Shown here one piece after another: positions 36,855 to 47,896 of a stretch of DNA of 64,000 bases (within the stretch, counting starts at the first letter, position 1; each line of letters begins with the position of its first letter). Made by a program: the position numbers and the translations under genes. Under the pieces are notes generated by a model. The model saw only the letters and a program-made list of their open reading frames with translations. It did no database searches and had not been told where the DNA came from. The stretch is from Halomonas gemina (lineage in GTDB: Bacteria > Pseudomonadota > Gammaproteobacteria > Pseudomonadales > Halomonadaceae), in contig NZ_JAMJPK010000002.1 in assembly GCF_023554995.1 (NCBI RefSeq), forward strand, positions 124,001-188,000. The letters run 5' to 3'.

Positions 36855-36911
36855 GCCGCCTCGAGCCAGCGTCGCCCGCCGGGTCACCCCGTTCATCGCC
36901 ACGGATACCCC

Positions 36912-39521
<2,610 letters not shown>

Positions 39522-39526
39522 GGACC

Positions 39527-39562
39527 ACGAGGGCCGGGGCAGCGATGTCCCGGCCCTCGTCA
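39527..39562 (+). terminator. Terminator hairpin after alaS
   Basis: CGAGGGCCGGG/CCCGGCCCTCG, 11-12 bp stem (39527-39560), six bases after the alaS stop. The tail CATCTTC is weak. Confidence 0.6.
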
Positions 39563-39625
39563 TCTTCACTCACCTTTCACTCATCCGAGCGCGACTCGCA
39601 CTCGACGCACGAGGGAAATCGGCAT

Positions 39626-40876
39626 ATGGCACTATACGTACAGAAATTCGGCGGCACCTCGGTGGGCTCCGTGGAGCGCATCAAGGCTGTGGCCGAGAAG
39701 GTCAAGGGCTTTCGCGACAACGGCCACCAGGTCGTCGTCGTGGTCTCCGCCATGAGCGGCGAGACCAATCGCCTGATCGGCATGGCCAACGAGATCAACG
39801 ACGAGCCGACGCCGCGCGAGATGGACATGCTGGTCTCCACCGGCGAGCAGGTGACCATCTCGCTGCTGGCCATGGCTCTTCACAAGATCGGCGTGCCGGC
39901 GACCTCCTACACCGGTTCCCAGGTGGGCATCCGCACCGACAGTGCCTACACCAAGGCGCGCATCCAGCGCATCGAGACCGATGAGCTGCAGGCCGACCTG
40001 GACGACGGTCAGGTGGTGGTGGTCGCCGGTTTCCAGGGCGTCGATGAGGAGGGCAACATCACCACCCTCGGCCGCGGCGGCTCCGATACCACCGGCGTGG
40101 CGCTGGCGGCGGCGCTGAAGGCTGACGAGTGCCAGATCTATACCGACGTCGACGGTGTCTATACCACCGACCCCCGCGTTGTCTCCCGGGCCAAGCGCCT
40201 CGACAGCATCACGGTCGAGGAGATGCTGGAACTGGCGAGCCTAGGCTCCAAGGTCCTGCAGATTCGCGCCGTCGAGTTCGCCGGCAAGTACAATGTCCCG
40301 CTGCGCGTGCTGTCCAGCTTCGAGGATGGCCCCGGCACCCTGATCGTTGCAGACTCCGACCAAGACGAGGATTCCATGGAAGAACCGCTGATCTCCGGTA
40401 TCGCCTTCACCGCCAACGAAGCCAAGCTGACCCTGCTCAACACCCCCGACGTGCCGGGTGTCGCCTCGCGCATCCTGGGGCCGATCGCCGATGCCAACAT
40501 CGAGGTCGACATGATCGTCCAGAACGTGGCGCCGGCCGGTGACTACACCGACTTCACCTTCACGGTGGCCAAGGGCGACTACAAGCAGACCATGAAGATC
40601 CTCCAGGAGCAGGTGATCCCCGACCTGGGCGGCGGCGAGCTGCGCGGTGACGACAACATCGCCAAGGTCTCGCTGGTCGGGGTGGGCATGCGCTCCCACG
40701 CTGGCGTGGCCTCGAAGTTCTTCCGCGTGCTGGCCGACGAGAACATCAACATCCGCATGGTCTCCACCTCCGAGATCAAGATCTCCGTGGTGATCGACGA
40801 GAAGCACATGGAGCTGGCGGTCAAGGCGCTGCACAAGGCCTTCGGCCTCGACAAGAGCGATATCGCCGCCGAATAA
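39626..40876 (+). CDS. lysC: Aspartate kinase
   Basis: 416-aa enzyme phosphorylating aspartate, the first step to lysine, methionine, threonine and (in halophiles) ectoine. The start [15 protein letters not shown] is the family start (KFGGTS substrate motif); an ATG 81 bases upstream is in the alaS terminator. Catalytic domain to about 250 with [16 protein letters not shown]; two ACT domains follow ([32 protein letters not shown]). An in-frame ATG at 40376 behind GAGGA could start a separate regulatory subunit. The alaS-lysC-csrA order matches Pseudomonas. Confidence 0.97.
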   Translation: MALYVQKFGGTSVGSVERIKAVAEKVKGFRDNGHQVVVVVSAMSGETNRLIGMANEINDEPTPREMDMLVSTGEQVTISLLAMALHKIGVPATSYTGSQVGIRTDSAYTKARIQRIETDELQADLDDGQVVVVAGFQGVDEEGNITTLGRGGSDTTGVALAAALKADECQIYTDVDGVYTTDPRVVSRAKRLDSITVEEMLELASLGSKVLQIRAVEFAGKYNVPLRVLSSFEDGPGTLIVADSDQDEDSMEEPLISGIAFTANEAKLTLLNTPDVPGVASRILGPIADANIEVDMIVQNVAPAGDYTDFTFTVAKGDYKQTMKILQEQVIPDLGGGELRGDDNIAKVSLVGVGMRSHAGVASKFFRVLADENINIRMVSTSEIKISVVIDEKHMELAVKALHKAFGLDKSDIAAE

Positions 40877-40988
40877 GGCTCCCTCGGGGCGACGACAGCT
40901 TCTACGCTTGTAGGGAAGGCCACGACACCCGTGCCACAGGGCTTCCTTTCAACGTGGTGCGGGCGTCTCATGGGTCGGCGCCATTGGT

Positions 40989-41031
40989 CAGGGACGACGA
41001 CTTGTCGCACAATGTAACTTCGTCGTCCCTG
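40989..41031. promoter_or_regulatory. Long-stem hairpin upstream of csrA
   Basis: CAGGGACGACGA (40989-41000) pairs perfectly with TCGTCGTCCCTG (41020-41031) around a 19-base loop; it lies 44 bases before csrA and 110 after lysC. Either a lysC terminator without T-tract or an operator/leader of csrA. Confidence 0.45.
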
Positions 41032-41075
41032 CCGGCGAGCATCCCGTAGCCAGAAGTCTGAGAAGGAGATCAGTC

Positions 41076-41270
41076 ATGCTCATCCTGACCCGCCGTGTCG
41101 GCGAAACCCTGATGATCGGTGACGACATCACCGTGACCGTCCTTGGCGTCAAGGGCAATCAGGTTCGCATCGGCGTCAATGCCCCCAAGGATGTCGCCGT
41201 GCATCGCGAGGAGATCTACCAGCGCATCCAGCGCGAGAAGGCCGATTCCGGCCTCGAGAGCGATGACTAG
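41076..41270 (+). CDS. csrA: Carbon storage regulator CsrA (RsmA)
   Basis: 64-aa homodimeric RNA-binding protein that represses translation at GGA-containing leaders. [48 protein letters not shown] sequence, with the RNA-contacting L4, R6 and R44-region (VHREEI) residues present. Very strong Shine-Dalgarno AAGGAGA ten bases before the ATG, itself a GGA motif that could allow self-regulation. Followed by tRNA-Ser, the E. coli arrangement. Confidence 0.97.
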   Translation: MLILTRRVGETLMIGDDITVTVLGVKGNQVRIGVNAPKDVAVHREEIYQRIQREKADSGLESDD

Positions 41271-41335
41271 CACGCGGCCGGTGATCGGGGCGGGAGCGCC
41301 ATCGCGGGGCCATGGCGAAAAATCGCCCGGGTCGC

Positions 41336-41364
41336 TGGACAATGGCCTTCTAAAACGGTAGGAT
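41336..41364 (+). promoter_or_regulatory. Promoter of the tRNA-Ser/tRNA-Arg cluster
   Basis: TGGACA (41336-41341), 17-base spacer, TAGGAT (41359-41364), 18 bases before the tRNA-Ser gene. Confidence 0.65.
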
Positions 41365-41382
41365 ACGCACCGTGTCGATGAG

Positions 41383-41477
<95 letters not shown>

Positions 41478-41496
41478 GTCGTCACGCGAAGGTCAA

Positions 41497-41573
41497 GCGC
41501 CCGTAGCTCAGCTGGATAGAGTACCTGACTACGAATCAGGTGGTCGGAGGTTCGAATCCTCCCGGGCGCGCCA
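41497..41573 (+). tRNA. tRNA-Arg (anticodon ACG), copy 1
   Basis: 77 bases with encoded CCA. Acceptor GCGCCCG/CGGGCGC, anticodon stem CCTGA/TCAGG, loop CTACGAA with anticodon ACG (wobble adenosine becomes inosine; reads CGU/CGC/CGA), T loop TTCGAAT. Confidence 0.97.
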
Positions 41574-41643
41574 CCTTCACTGCGGATGCGGTCGGCGCAT
41601 GAATCCGATTCATCCCCTGCGACGAGATTGTTCGTTGCCTTAC

Positions 41644-41720
41644 GCGCCCGTAGCTCAGCTGGATAGAGTACCTGACTACGAATCAGGTGGTCGGAGGTTC
41701 GAATCCTCCCGGGCGCGCCA
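41644..41720 (+). tRNA. tRNA-Arg (anticodon ACG), copy 2
   Basis: Identical in all 77 positions to the copy at 41497-41573, 70 bases downstream. Tandem tRNA-Arg(ACG) genes after tRNA-Ser(GCT) mirror the E. coli argV cluster. Confidence 0.97.
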
Positions 41721-41726
41721 GATCTC

Positions 41727-41760
41727 GACCCGTCCTCCCTGCGAGGGCGGGTCTTCTGCT
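41727..41760 (+). terminator. Terminator after the tRNA cluster
   Basis: GACCCGTCCTC/GAGGGCGGGTC (one G-U pair) with a 5-base loop, followed by TTCTGCTTT, six bases after the second tRNA-Arg. Confidence 0.8.
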
Positions 41761-41839
41761 TTCTGGGCCCGCTGTGCCCAATGTCCTGCGTTCTGCTAGC
41801 CGGGTCGGCGTTCCTCGCATGCCGGCCCTGCGATCGTTT

Positions 41840-41875
41840 GAGGCGCCGTCGTGATGCGACGAGCGCCTCTTTTTT
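41840..41875 (+). terminator. Second strong plus-strand terminator
   Basis: GAGGCGC CGTCG / CGACG A GCGCCTC stem with a 5-base loop followed by six T residues. It lies 80 bases after the tRNA terminator and 43 bases before the dusC stop; the T-tract serves only plus-strand transcription. Either a back-up for the tRNA operon or the end of an unrecognised short transcript. Confidence 0.8.
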
Positions 41876-41917
41876 ATGCCCGTCTTCGCGGGGCTGTCGC
41901 CTTCTGGTGATCCGTCG

Positions 41918-42961
41918 TCAGGCCGTCGCGCTCCGATGGGGGGAGCGAACGGGGATAGGGGGTCGGATGGCGGCCTCGGGAGGCTCGAGGCCCGCGAGCA
42001 GGGCGTCCAGCTCGCGCAGGCGTTTCACGGCCTGGAAGCGGCGGGCCGCCTCGGGGTCGCGCTGGCGCATATGGTTGAGCCACTGCTTGACCAGGGCAGT
42101 GACGACACGCGCCGGAAGTGTGCTACGCTGCAATGCAGCAAAGTCGGCGAGGATTTGCGCCCGGGCCCGCCAGGGCGTGTCGGGCAATCGCTCCCCCGTC
42201 GCCTGCCAGTGGCGGATGCGCGCCGCCAGCCAGGGATCAGCCAGGGCGCCGCGGCCGAGCATCACGTCGCGACACCCGGAGAGGGTACGGGCCTTCCAGT
42301 AGTCCTCCAGGGACCAGATGTCGCCGTTGGCGACCACCGGAATGGAGAGGCGCTGACGGATGCGGCCGATCCACTCCCAGTGGGCAGGAGGACGGTAGCC
42401 CTCGTCGCGGGTGCGGCCATGGACCACCAGCTGCCGGGCGCCGGCGTCCTGGGTGGCGAGGGCGCAGGCCAGGGCCAGGCGGCGATCGGAGAAGCCCAGA
42501 CGGATCTTGGCCGTGACCGGGATCGCGTCGCCCACGGCGCGGGACACCGCCGACACGGCGGCATGAACCCGTCGCGGGTCACGCAGCAGCGAGGCGCCGC
42601 CATCGTGACGGTTGACCAGCTTGGCCGGACAGCCGAAATTGAGATCCAGGCCGGTGGCGCCGAGACGCAGGGCCTGGCGAGCATTGGCCGCCAAGGCCTC
42701 GGGGTCGGAGCCAAGCAGTTGCAGCTGCACGGGGACGCCGCTCGGCGTGGTGATGCCAGGGCGCGCCAGTTCCGGGCAGTGGCGGTGGAAGACGCGGGGC
42801 GGCAGTCGGGCGTCCACCACGCGCACGAACTCGGTCACCACCCAGTCGAAACCGGGAGTGCGGGTCAGCAGGTCGCGGGTCACCGCATCGATGACCCCTT
42901 CCATGGGTGCTAGGCCGATCCGCCCGTTATGTAGTAAATTAACAACGCTGACTTCCACCAT
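41918..42961 (-). CDS. dusC: tRNA-dihydrouridine(16) synthase DusC
   Basis: 347-aa FMN- and NADPH-dependent enzyme reducing uridine in the tRNA D loop. TIM-barrel Dus core with LAPMEGVIDAVTRDLL, VTEFVRVVDARLP, DLNFGCPAKLVNRHDGGA (catalytic Cys) and VVHGRTRDEGYRP, then the helical tRNA-binding domain. DusC is favoured over DusA/B because of the EGV-D start motif and the TEFVRV-D-x-x-LP and VFHRHCPEL signatures shared with E. coli DusC. It overlaps no gene and is divergent from oadGAB. Confidence 0.92.
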   Translation of the reverse strand: MVEVSVVNLLHNGRIGLAPMEGVIDAVTRDLLTRTPGFDWVVTEFVRVVDARLPPRVFHRHCPELARPGITTPSGVPVQLQLLGSDPEALAANARQALRLGATGLDLNFGCPAKLVNRHDGGASLLRDPRRVHAAVSAVSRAVGDAIPVTAKIRLGFSDRRLALACALATQDAGARQLVVHGRTRDEGYRPPAHWEWIGRIRQRLSIPVVANGDIWSLEDYWKARTLSGCRDVMLGRGALADPWLAARIRHWQATGERLPDTPWRARAQILADFAALQRSTLPARVVTALVKQWLNHMRQRDPEAARRFQAVKRLRELDALLAGLEPPEAAIRPPIPVRSPHRSATA

Positions 42962-43075
42962 GACGCCATTGCAATCTGTCGGGGATGTGGCAGGTTATAG
43001 CATCCTAAAAAATGCGCAAGCCGGTTTTTCTCGTGAGATCGAGGCCAACTATGCGCAAGAAACAGGAGAACTCGC

Positions 43076-43327
43076 ATGCAGGACTCGCAGCTGCTCAATG
43101 AAGGGCTTGCCCTGATGGGCCTCGGCATGGGCTTTGTCTTTGTTTTTCTTACCGTGCTGGTGATCGTCACCACCCTGATGTCCAAGGTCATCGGTCGCTT
43201 CTTCCCCGAGCCGCCCGCCCCTGCCGCGACCGGCAATCGCCGCCCGCCGGCGCCTCGCCAGGACGATGACGTGATGGTCGCCATCACCGCCGCGGTGCAT
43301 CGCTATCGCCGCCGCCACCGTCGCTGA
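43076..43327 (+). CDS. oadG: Oxaloacetate decarboxylase gamma chain
   Basis: 83-aa membrane subunit that assembles the decarboxylase complex and binds zinc through its C-terminus. One transmembrane helix ([22 protein letters not shown], about 13-34), then a Pro-rich linker and [19 protein letters not shown] at the C-terminus. Good Shine-Dalgarno (AGGAGA). First gene of oadGAB, 50 bases before oadA. Confidence 0.93.
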   Translation: MQDSQLLNEGLALMGLGMGFVFVFLTVLVIVTTLMSKVIGRFFPEPPAPAATGNRRPPAPRQDDDVMVAITAAVHRYRRRHRR

Positions 43328-43377
43328 GGCGACCGCTCCCCCTTTCCCCTTTCATCCAACACGACAAGGTCACGACC

Positions 43378-45207
43378 ATGACTGACAAGACACGCCCGCT
43401 TGGCATCACCGATGTCGTCCTGCGCGATGCCCACCAGTCGCTGTTCGCCACCCGCATGCGCCTCGATGACATGCTGCCCATCGCCGAGAAGCTCGACCGC
43501 GTCGGCTTCTGGTCGCTGGAGTCCTGGGGCGGGGCCACCTTCGACGCCTGTATCCGCTACCTCGGCGAGGATCCGTGGGAGCGGATACGGGCGTTGAAGG
43601 CGGCCATGCCCAACACCCCCCAGCAGATGCTGCTGCGCGGCCAGAATCTGCTCGGCTACCGCCACTACGCCGATGACGTGGTCGACCGCTTCGTCGAGCG
43701 GGCCAAGACCAATGGCGTCGATGTCTTCCGCGTCTTCGATGCCATGAACGACCCGCGCAACCTGGAGCGGGCCATCCAGGCGGTACGCAAGGTCGAGGGC
43801 CACGCTCAGGGCACGCTCTCCTATACCGTGAGCCCGGTGCATACCCTGGATGGCTGGGTCGAACTCGGCAAGACCATCGCCGCCATGGGCGCCGATTCCC
43901 TGGCCATCAAGGACATGGCAGGCCTGCTCAAGCCCTACGACGCCTATGAGCTGGTCACCAAGCTCAAGAAGGCGGTGGATATCCCCATCCACATGCAGTG
44001 CCACGCCACCACCGGCATGTCCACCGCCACTGCCCTCAAGGCCGCCGAGGCGGGCATCGACAACGTCGACACCGCCATCTCCTCGATGTCCATGACCTAC
44101 GGCCACAGCCCCACCGAGTCGGTGGTGGCCATTCTCCAGGGCACCGAGCGCGACACCGGCCTGGACCTCGAGCTGCTCGAGGAGATCGCCGCCTACTTCC
44201 GCGAGGTGCGCAAGAAGTACGCCGCCTTCGAGGGCTCGCTCAAGGGCATCGACTCGCGCATCCTGATCGCCCAGGTGCCGGGCGGCATGCTCACCAACAT
44301 GGAGGGCCAGCTCAAGGAGCAGGGCGCCGGCGACAAGCTCGACGACGTGCTCAAGGAGATCCCGCGCGTGCGCGAGGACCTGGGCTTTATCCCGCTGGTC
44401 ACCCCCACCTCGCAGATCGTCGGCACCCAGGCGGTGATGAACGTGATGATGGGGGAGCGCTACAAGTCGATCTCCAAGGAGGTCCAGGCGCTGCTCAAGG
44501 GCGAGTACGGTGCCGCCCCGGCGCCGTTCAACAAGGAGCTGCAGGCGCGCGTGCTGGAGGGGGGCGAACCGATCACCTGTCGCCCGGCCGACAACCTCAG
44601 CCCCGAGATGGACAAGCTGACCGCCGAGCTCAAGGAGAAGGCCAGGGCCGAGGGCATTCGCCTGGCCGAGGGCGAGCGCGAGATCGATGACGTGCTCACC
44701 TATGCGCTCTTCCCGCAAATCGGCCTGAAGTTCCTCAAGAACCGCGATAACCCCGACGCCTTCGAGCCGGCGCCCCAGGCACCGGGTAAAGAGGCTCCAG
44801 GCGCCAGCGCCCGCCTGCCCGCGAAAGCAGAGGCCAAGGCACCGGCGACTCAGGGCACGGCGCCGGCCGGCCCCGAGACCTATACCGTCAAGGTCAACGG
44901 CAAGGCCTACGTGGTCGAGGTCGCCGAGGGCGGCGAGGTCGGTGCCGTCCAGGAGCAGGCCGCTCCCGCCCCGTCGGAGGCCGCGCCGGCCGCCAGCGGC
45001 GAGACGATCAACGCGCCGCTGGCCGGCAACATCTTCAAGGTCAACGTGCGCGAGGGCGACAGCGTCGAGGAGGGGGACGTGGTGATCATCCTCGAGGCCA
45101 TGAAGATGGAGACCGAGGTGCGCGCCACCGGCGCCGGCACCGTCTCTGCCGTCAATGTCAGCGAGGGCGATAGCGTCGCCGTCGGTGATGTCCTGATCGA
45201 GCTCTGA
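43378..45207 (+). CDS. oadA: Oxaloacetate decarboxylase alpha chain (biotin-dependent)
   Basis: 609-aa carboxyltransferase/biotin carrier. The N-terminal TIM-barrel domain reads [17 protein letters not shown] with the metal/substrate residues D-x-x-x-[16 protein letters not shown] and [10 protein letters not shown]; an association region, a Pro/Ala linker (about 460-500) and the biotinyl domain with lysine in EAMKMET near residue 575 follow. With OadB and OadG it couples oxaloacetate decarboxylation to Na+ export. Located ten bases before oadB. Confidence 0.96.
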   Translation: MTDKTRPLGITDVVLRDAHQSLFATRMRLDDMLPIAEKLDRVGFWSLESWGGATFDACIRYLGEDPWERIRALKAAMPNTPQQMLLRGQNLLGYRHYADDVVDRFVERAKTNGVDVFRVFDAMNDPRNLERAIQAVRKVEGHAQGTLSYTVSPVHTLDGWVELGKTIAAMGADSLAIKDMAGLLKPYDAYELVTKLKKAVDIPIHMQCHATTGMSTATALKAAEAGIDNVDTAISSMSMTYGHSPTESVVAILQGTERDTGLDLELLEEIAAYFREVRKKYAAFEGSLKGIDSRILIAQVPGGMLTNMEGQLKEQGAGDKLDDVLKEIPRVREDLGFIPLVTPTSQIVGTQAVMNVMMGERYKSISKEVQALLKGEYGAAPAPFNKELQARVLEGGEPITCRPADNLSPEMDKLTAELKEKARAEGIRLAEGEREIDDVLTYALFPQIGLKFLKNRDNPDAFEPAPQAPGKEAPGASARLPAKAEAKAPATQGTAPAGPETYTVKVNGKAYVVEVAEGGEVGAVQEQAAPAPSEAAPAASGETINAPLAGNIFKVNVREGDSVEEGDVVIILEAMKMETEVRATGAGTVSAVNVSEGDSVAVGDVLIEL

Positions 45208-45217
45208 GGAAGGTCCC

Positions 45218-46543
45218 ATGACGGAGAAACTACTGACGCTGTGGACCGGCTCGGGGCTCTACAACCTGAATGTGGGCCAGGTCGTGATGATCCTGGTGGG
45301 GCTGTTGCTGCTCTATCTGGCCATGGCCAAGAAGTTCGAGCCGCTGCTGCTGGTGCCGATCGGCTTCGGCGGTATCCTCGCCAACATTCCCGAGGCGGGG
45401 CTGGCGCTGTCGGCGCTGGATCAGGCCATCGAAGTGGCGAGGCCCGCCGTGCTGCAGCAACTCGGGGCCGCCCTGGGGGCGAGCCTGGATCCGCTGGCCG
45501 ATGTCGAGACATGGCGCGAGACGCTCAAGGGGCTGGCCCATGACGGGGCGGCACCGGAGGAGCTGCGTGCCGCCCGCGACGTGGCGGTCGGCGTCGGCTA
45601 CGGCGACGGCATGCTCTACAGCTTCTACACGGTGGCTATCGCCTCGGGCATCGCCCCGCTGGTGATCTTCATGGGCGTGGGGGCGATGACCGACTTCGGC
45701 CCGCTGCTGGCCAATCCCCGCACGCTGTTCCTGGGCGCGGCGGCGCAGTTCGGCATCTTCGCCACCCTGTTCGGCGCCGTGGGGCTCTCCGCGCTGGGGG
45801 TGATGGATTTCTCGCTCAACCAGGCCGCCGCCATCGGCATCATCGGCGGCGCCGACGGCCCCACCTCGATCTATGTGTCGAGCGTGCTGGCGCCGGAGCT
45901 GCTGGGCGCCATCGCCGTGGCCGCCTACGCCTACATGGCGCTGGTCCCGTTGATCCAGCCGCCGATCATGAAGCTGCTGACCAGCAAGAAGGAGCGGGAG
46001 ATCACCATGACCCAGCTGCGTCCGGTGTCGAAGCTCGAGAAGGTCGTCTTCCCGATCGCGATCCTGCTGCTGGTGGCCTTCTTCCTGCCGGATGCCGCGC
46101 CGCTGCTGGGGATGTTCTGCTTCGGCAACCTGATGCGCGAGTGCGGGGTGGTGGAGCGGCTCTCCGACACCGCCCAGAACGCGCTGATCAACATCGTGAC
46201 CATCTTCCTGGGGCTCTCGGTGGGCTCGAAGCTGATGGCCGACAGCTTCCTGGCCCTGGAGACCCTGGGCATCCTGGGGCTGGGCATCGTGGCCTTCGGC
46301 ATCGGCACCGCCGCCGGGGTGCTGATGGCCAAGCTGATGAACCTGATGAGCAAGATGCCGATCAATCCGCTGATCGGCTCGGCGGGTGTCTCGGCGGTGC
46401 CGATGGCGGCGCGGGTCTCCAACAAGGTGGGGCTCGAGGCTAACCCCCACAACTTCCTGCTGATGCACGCCATGGGGCCCAACGTGGCCGGGGTGATCGG
46501 CTCCGCGGTGGCCGCCGGGGTGATGATCAAGTACCTGGCCTGA
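45218..46543 (+). CDS. oadB: Oxaloacetate decarboxylase beta chain (Na+ pump)
   Basis: 441-aa polytopic membrane subunit carrying the decarboxylation site and the Na+ channel. Many transmembrane segments, with the catalytic/ion-binding motif [13 protein letters not shown] (the key Asp) near residue 210 and [24 protein letters not shown] near the C-terminus. A 40-residue polar insert (about 75-115) lies between the first helices and the core. The complex makes a sodium-motive force from oxaloacetate. Confidence 0.96.
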   Translation: MTEKLLTLWTGSGLYNLNVGQVVMILVGLLLLYLAMAKKFEPLLLVPIGFGGILANIPEAGLALSALDQAIEVARPAVLQQLGAALGASLDPLADVETWRETLKGLAHDGAAPEELRAARDVAVGVGYGDGMLYSFYTVAIASGIAPLVIFMGVGAMTDFGPLLANPRTLFLGAAAQFGIFATLFGAVGLSALGVMDFSLNQAAAIGIIGGADGPTSIYVSSVLAPELLGAIAVAAYAYMALVPLIQPPIMKLLTSKKEREITMTQLRPVSKLEKVVFPIAILLLVAFFLPDAAPLLGMFCFGNLMRECGVVERLSDTAQNALINIVTIFLGLSVGSKLMADSFLALETLGILGLGIVAFGIGTAAGVLMAKLMNLMSKMPINPLIGSAGVSAVPMAARVSNKVGLEANPHNFLLMHAMGPNVAGVIGSAVAAGVMIKYLA

Positions 46544-46565
46544 TCGGCAGGATCCCGCGGAATCG

Positions 46566-46592
46566 GAACGGCGCCTTCGGGCGCCGTTCGTC
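46566..46592. terminator. Bidirectional terminator between oadB and the YigZ gene
   Basis: GAACGGCGCC-TTCG-GGCGCCGTTC, a 10-bp stem with a stable UUCG-type tetraloop, between the convergent stops. Confidence 0.8.
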
Positions 46593-46603
46593 GTGATGGT
46601 GGC

Positions 46604-47221
46604 TCAATCGTCCAGCAGTGCCAGCCGTCCGCGCAGGCGTGTCTCGAGGGCGGACAGGTCGGTGGGGGCGTCGCTGGGCCAGCCCACCCTGAGCACTACC
46701 CCATCGGCAGCGTAGTCGGCCTGCTCGACCGGCACCTCCTGCTCGGCCAGCCAGGCGCGGGCCTCGGCCTCGCCGGCGAAGTCGACCCGCAGGCGCAGCG
46801 GGGTGCGTTCGACCACCGTGCGGCGCGGCAGGGCCTCCAGGCCCTCGGCGACGGCGCGGGAGTAGGCGCGTGCCAGGCCGCCGGTGCCGAGCTTGGTGCC
46901 GCCGAAGTAGCGGGTCACCACGCAGCCGATCTGGCCCAGGCTCGCGCCCTCCAGCACCTGGAACATGGGGCGCCCGGCGGTGCCGCCGGGTTCTCCATCG
47001 TCGGAGAAGCCGTTGGCGGTCTGCTCGCCGGGCGGGCCGGCGATGAAGGCACTGCAGTGGTGGCTGGCGTTGGGGTGGGTGCGGCGCGCCTCGGCCAGCA
47101 GCGCTTCGAAGGCGGCGGTATTCGGCGCATGGCATAGCCAGGTGATGAAGCGGCTCCTCTCCACCTCCAGTTCGCTCTCCTGCCAGCGTCCCGCAGGGAC
47201 ATCGGGAACGGCATAGCGCAT
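46604..47221 (-). CDS. YigZ/IMPACT family protein
   Basis: 205 aa starting MRYAVPDVPAGRWQESELEVERSRFI. The UPF0029/IMPACT N-terminal domain has FITWL-CHA, HPNASHHCSAFI, SDDGEPGGTAG and VTRYFGGTKLGTGGLARAYS; a C-terminal ferredoxin-like domain (DUF1949) follows. Members are related to the eukaryotic GCN2 regulator IMPACT; bacterial function is unclear, with a proposed role in stress or translation. The ATG overlaps the stop of the upstream LexA-like gene by one base (TGATG), so the two are translationally coupled. Confidence 0.9.
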   Translation of the reverse strand: MRYAVPDVPAGRWQESELEVERSRFITWLCHAPNTAAFEALLAEARRTHPNASHHCSAFIAGPPGEQTANGFSDDGEPGGTAGRPMFQVLEGASLGQIGCVVTRYFGGTKLGTGGLARAYSRAVAEGLEALPRRTVVERTPLRLRVDFAGEAEARAWLAEQEVPVEQADYAADGVVLRVGWPSDAPTDLSALETRLRGRLALLDD

Positions 47222-47691
47222 CAGGCGGCCAGCTCTGCCTGGCGCACCACGCCCATCACCAGGCCGATCACCTGGATGTCGTCGTTGCGCAGGTAGATGG
47301 GGGCCATGCGCTCGTTGGCGGGCTGCAGGCGAACGCCCGACTTCTCGATGTAGAGCTTCTTCAGGGTGACCTCCTGGTCGTTGATCATCACCACGGCGGT
47401 CTCGCCGTTCTCGGCGCTCTCGCGACGCTCGATGATGATCACATCCCCGTCGAAGATGTTGCAATCGACCATGGAGTCGCCGCGTACCCGCAGGGCATAG
47501 GTGTTGCGGCGCACCATCTGGGTGGGCACCTGGATGCTGCCGGCCTCGGGGCAGGCCTCGATGGGCATGCCCGCCGAGACGCGGCCGAGCAGCGGGATCT
47601 CGGTCAGGTCGTCGGGCTCGATGGCCGCCCAGGTGCGGGCCAGTGGGAGGTTGGGGCGGCGTTCCAGGTACTGCGCTGTGACGTTGGGCAT
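47221..47691 (-). CDS. Stand-alone LexA/UmuD-type S24 self-cleaving protein without HTH domain
   Basis: 156 aa. A 31-residue N-terminal arm (MPNVTAQYLERRPNLPLART) leads into a LexA-fold peptidase: cleavage site Ala40-Gly41 in LLGRVSAGMPIEA, nucleophile Ser73 in VRGDSMVD, general base Lys111 in EVTLKKLY. The Ser-Lys spacing (38) is as in LexA, but the winged-helix DNA-binding domain of LexA (about 70 residues) is absent; upstream in-frame sequence hits a stop 46 bases before the ATG without coding for one. The C-terminal sequence looks more like LexA than UmuD, and no umuC is adjacent. It has its own LexA box, so it is a damage-inducible mediator-like protein; function inferred only. Confidence 0.85.
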   Translation of the reverse strand: MPNVTAQYLERRPNLPLARTWAAIEPDDLTEIPLLGRVSAGMPIEACPEAGSIQVPTQMVRRNTYALRVRGDSMVDCNIFDGDVIIIERRESAENGETAVVMINDQEVTLKKLYIEKSGVRLQPANERMAPIYLRNDDIQVIGLVMGVVRQAELAA

Positions 47692-47714
47692 GCGATGTCT
47701 CCCCTGTCGTCGAA

Positions 47715-47734
47715 AACTGTCGATACATACAGTG
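47715..47734. promoter_or_regulatory. LexA box upstream of the LexA/UmuD-like gene
   Basis: CTGT-N8-ACAG at 47717-47732 (with flanking AA/TG), nearly the same as the recA box at 35055, placed between the promoter and the start codon 24 bases downstream. Confidence 0.85.
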
Positions 47735-47741
47735 TTTCACG

Positions 47742-47769
47742 AGCATAGCAGCGGGCCGGAATCTGGCAA
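47742..47769 (-). promoter_or_regulatory. Sigma70-type promoter of the LexA/UmuD-like gene
   Basis: On the minus strand TTGCCA (47769-47764), 16-base spacer, TATGCT (47747-47742). The LexA box lies directly downstream, over the expected start of transcription, a classic repression geometry. Confidence 0.6.
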
Positions 47770-47896
47770 GGGATGGCTGTCCACGCAAGCCTTGATCCAG
47801 GGCAAGTGCGACCGGCTGACGCAGCCGCCGCGACTGGTAGCCAGGGCCCTTTCCGTGTAGAGTTCCGGGCGAAATTACCCATGCCGGGAGAGTGCC

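Noticed and set aside
36783..36911. T-box-like riboswitch in the alaS leader
   Set aside because: No T-box sequence or specifier stem is visible and T-boxes are essentially absent from gammaproteobacteria; only a plain compound hairpin is supported.
41497..41720. Two identical 77-base direct repeats, considered as CRISPR or an insertion duplication
   Set aside because: Both fold as tRNA-Arg(ACG) with CCA ends; two copies with a 70-base spacer do not make an array.
47221..47691. Naming this gene lexA
   Set aside because: The winged-helix DNA-binding domain is absent and cannot be recovered from upstream sequence because an in-frame stop lies at 47737-47739.
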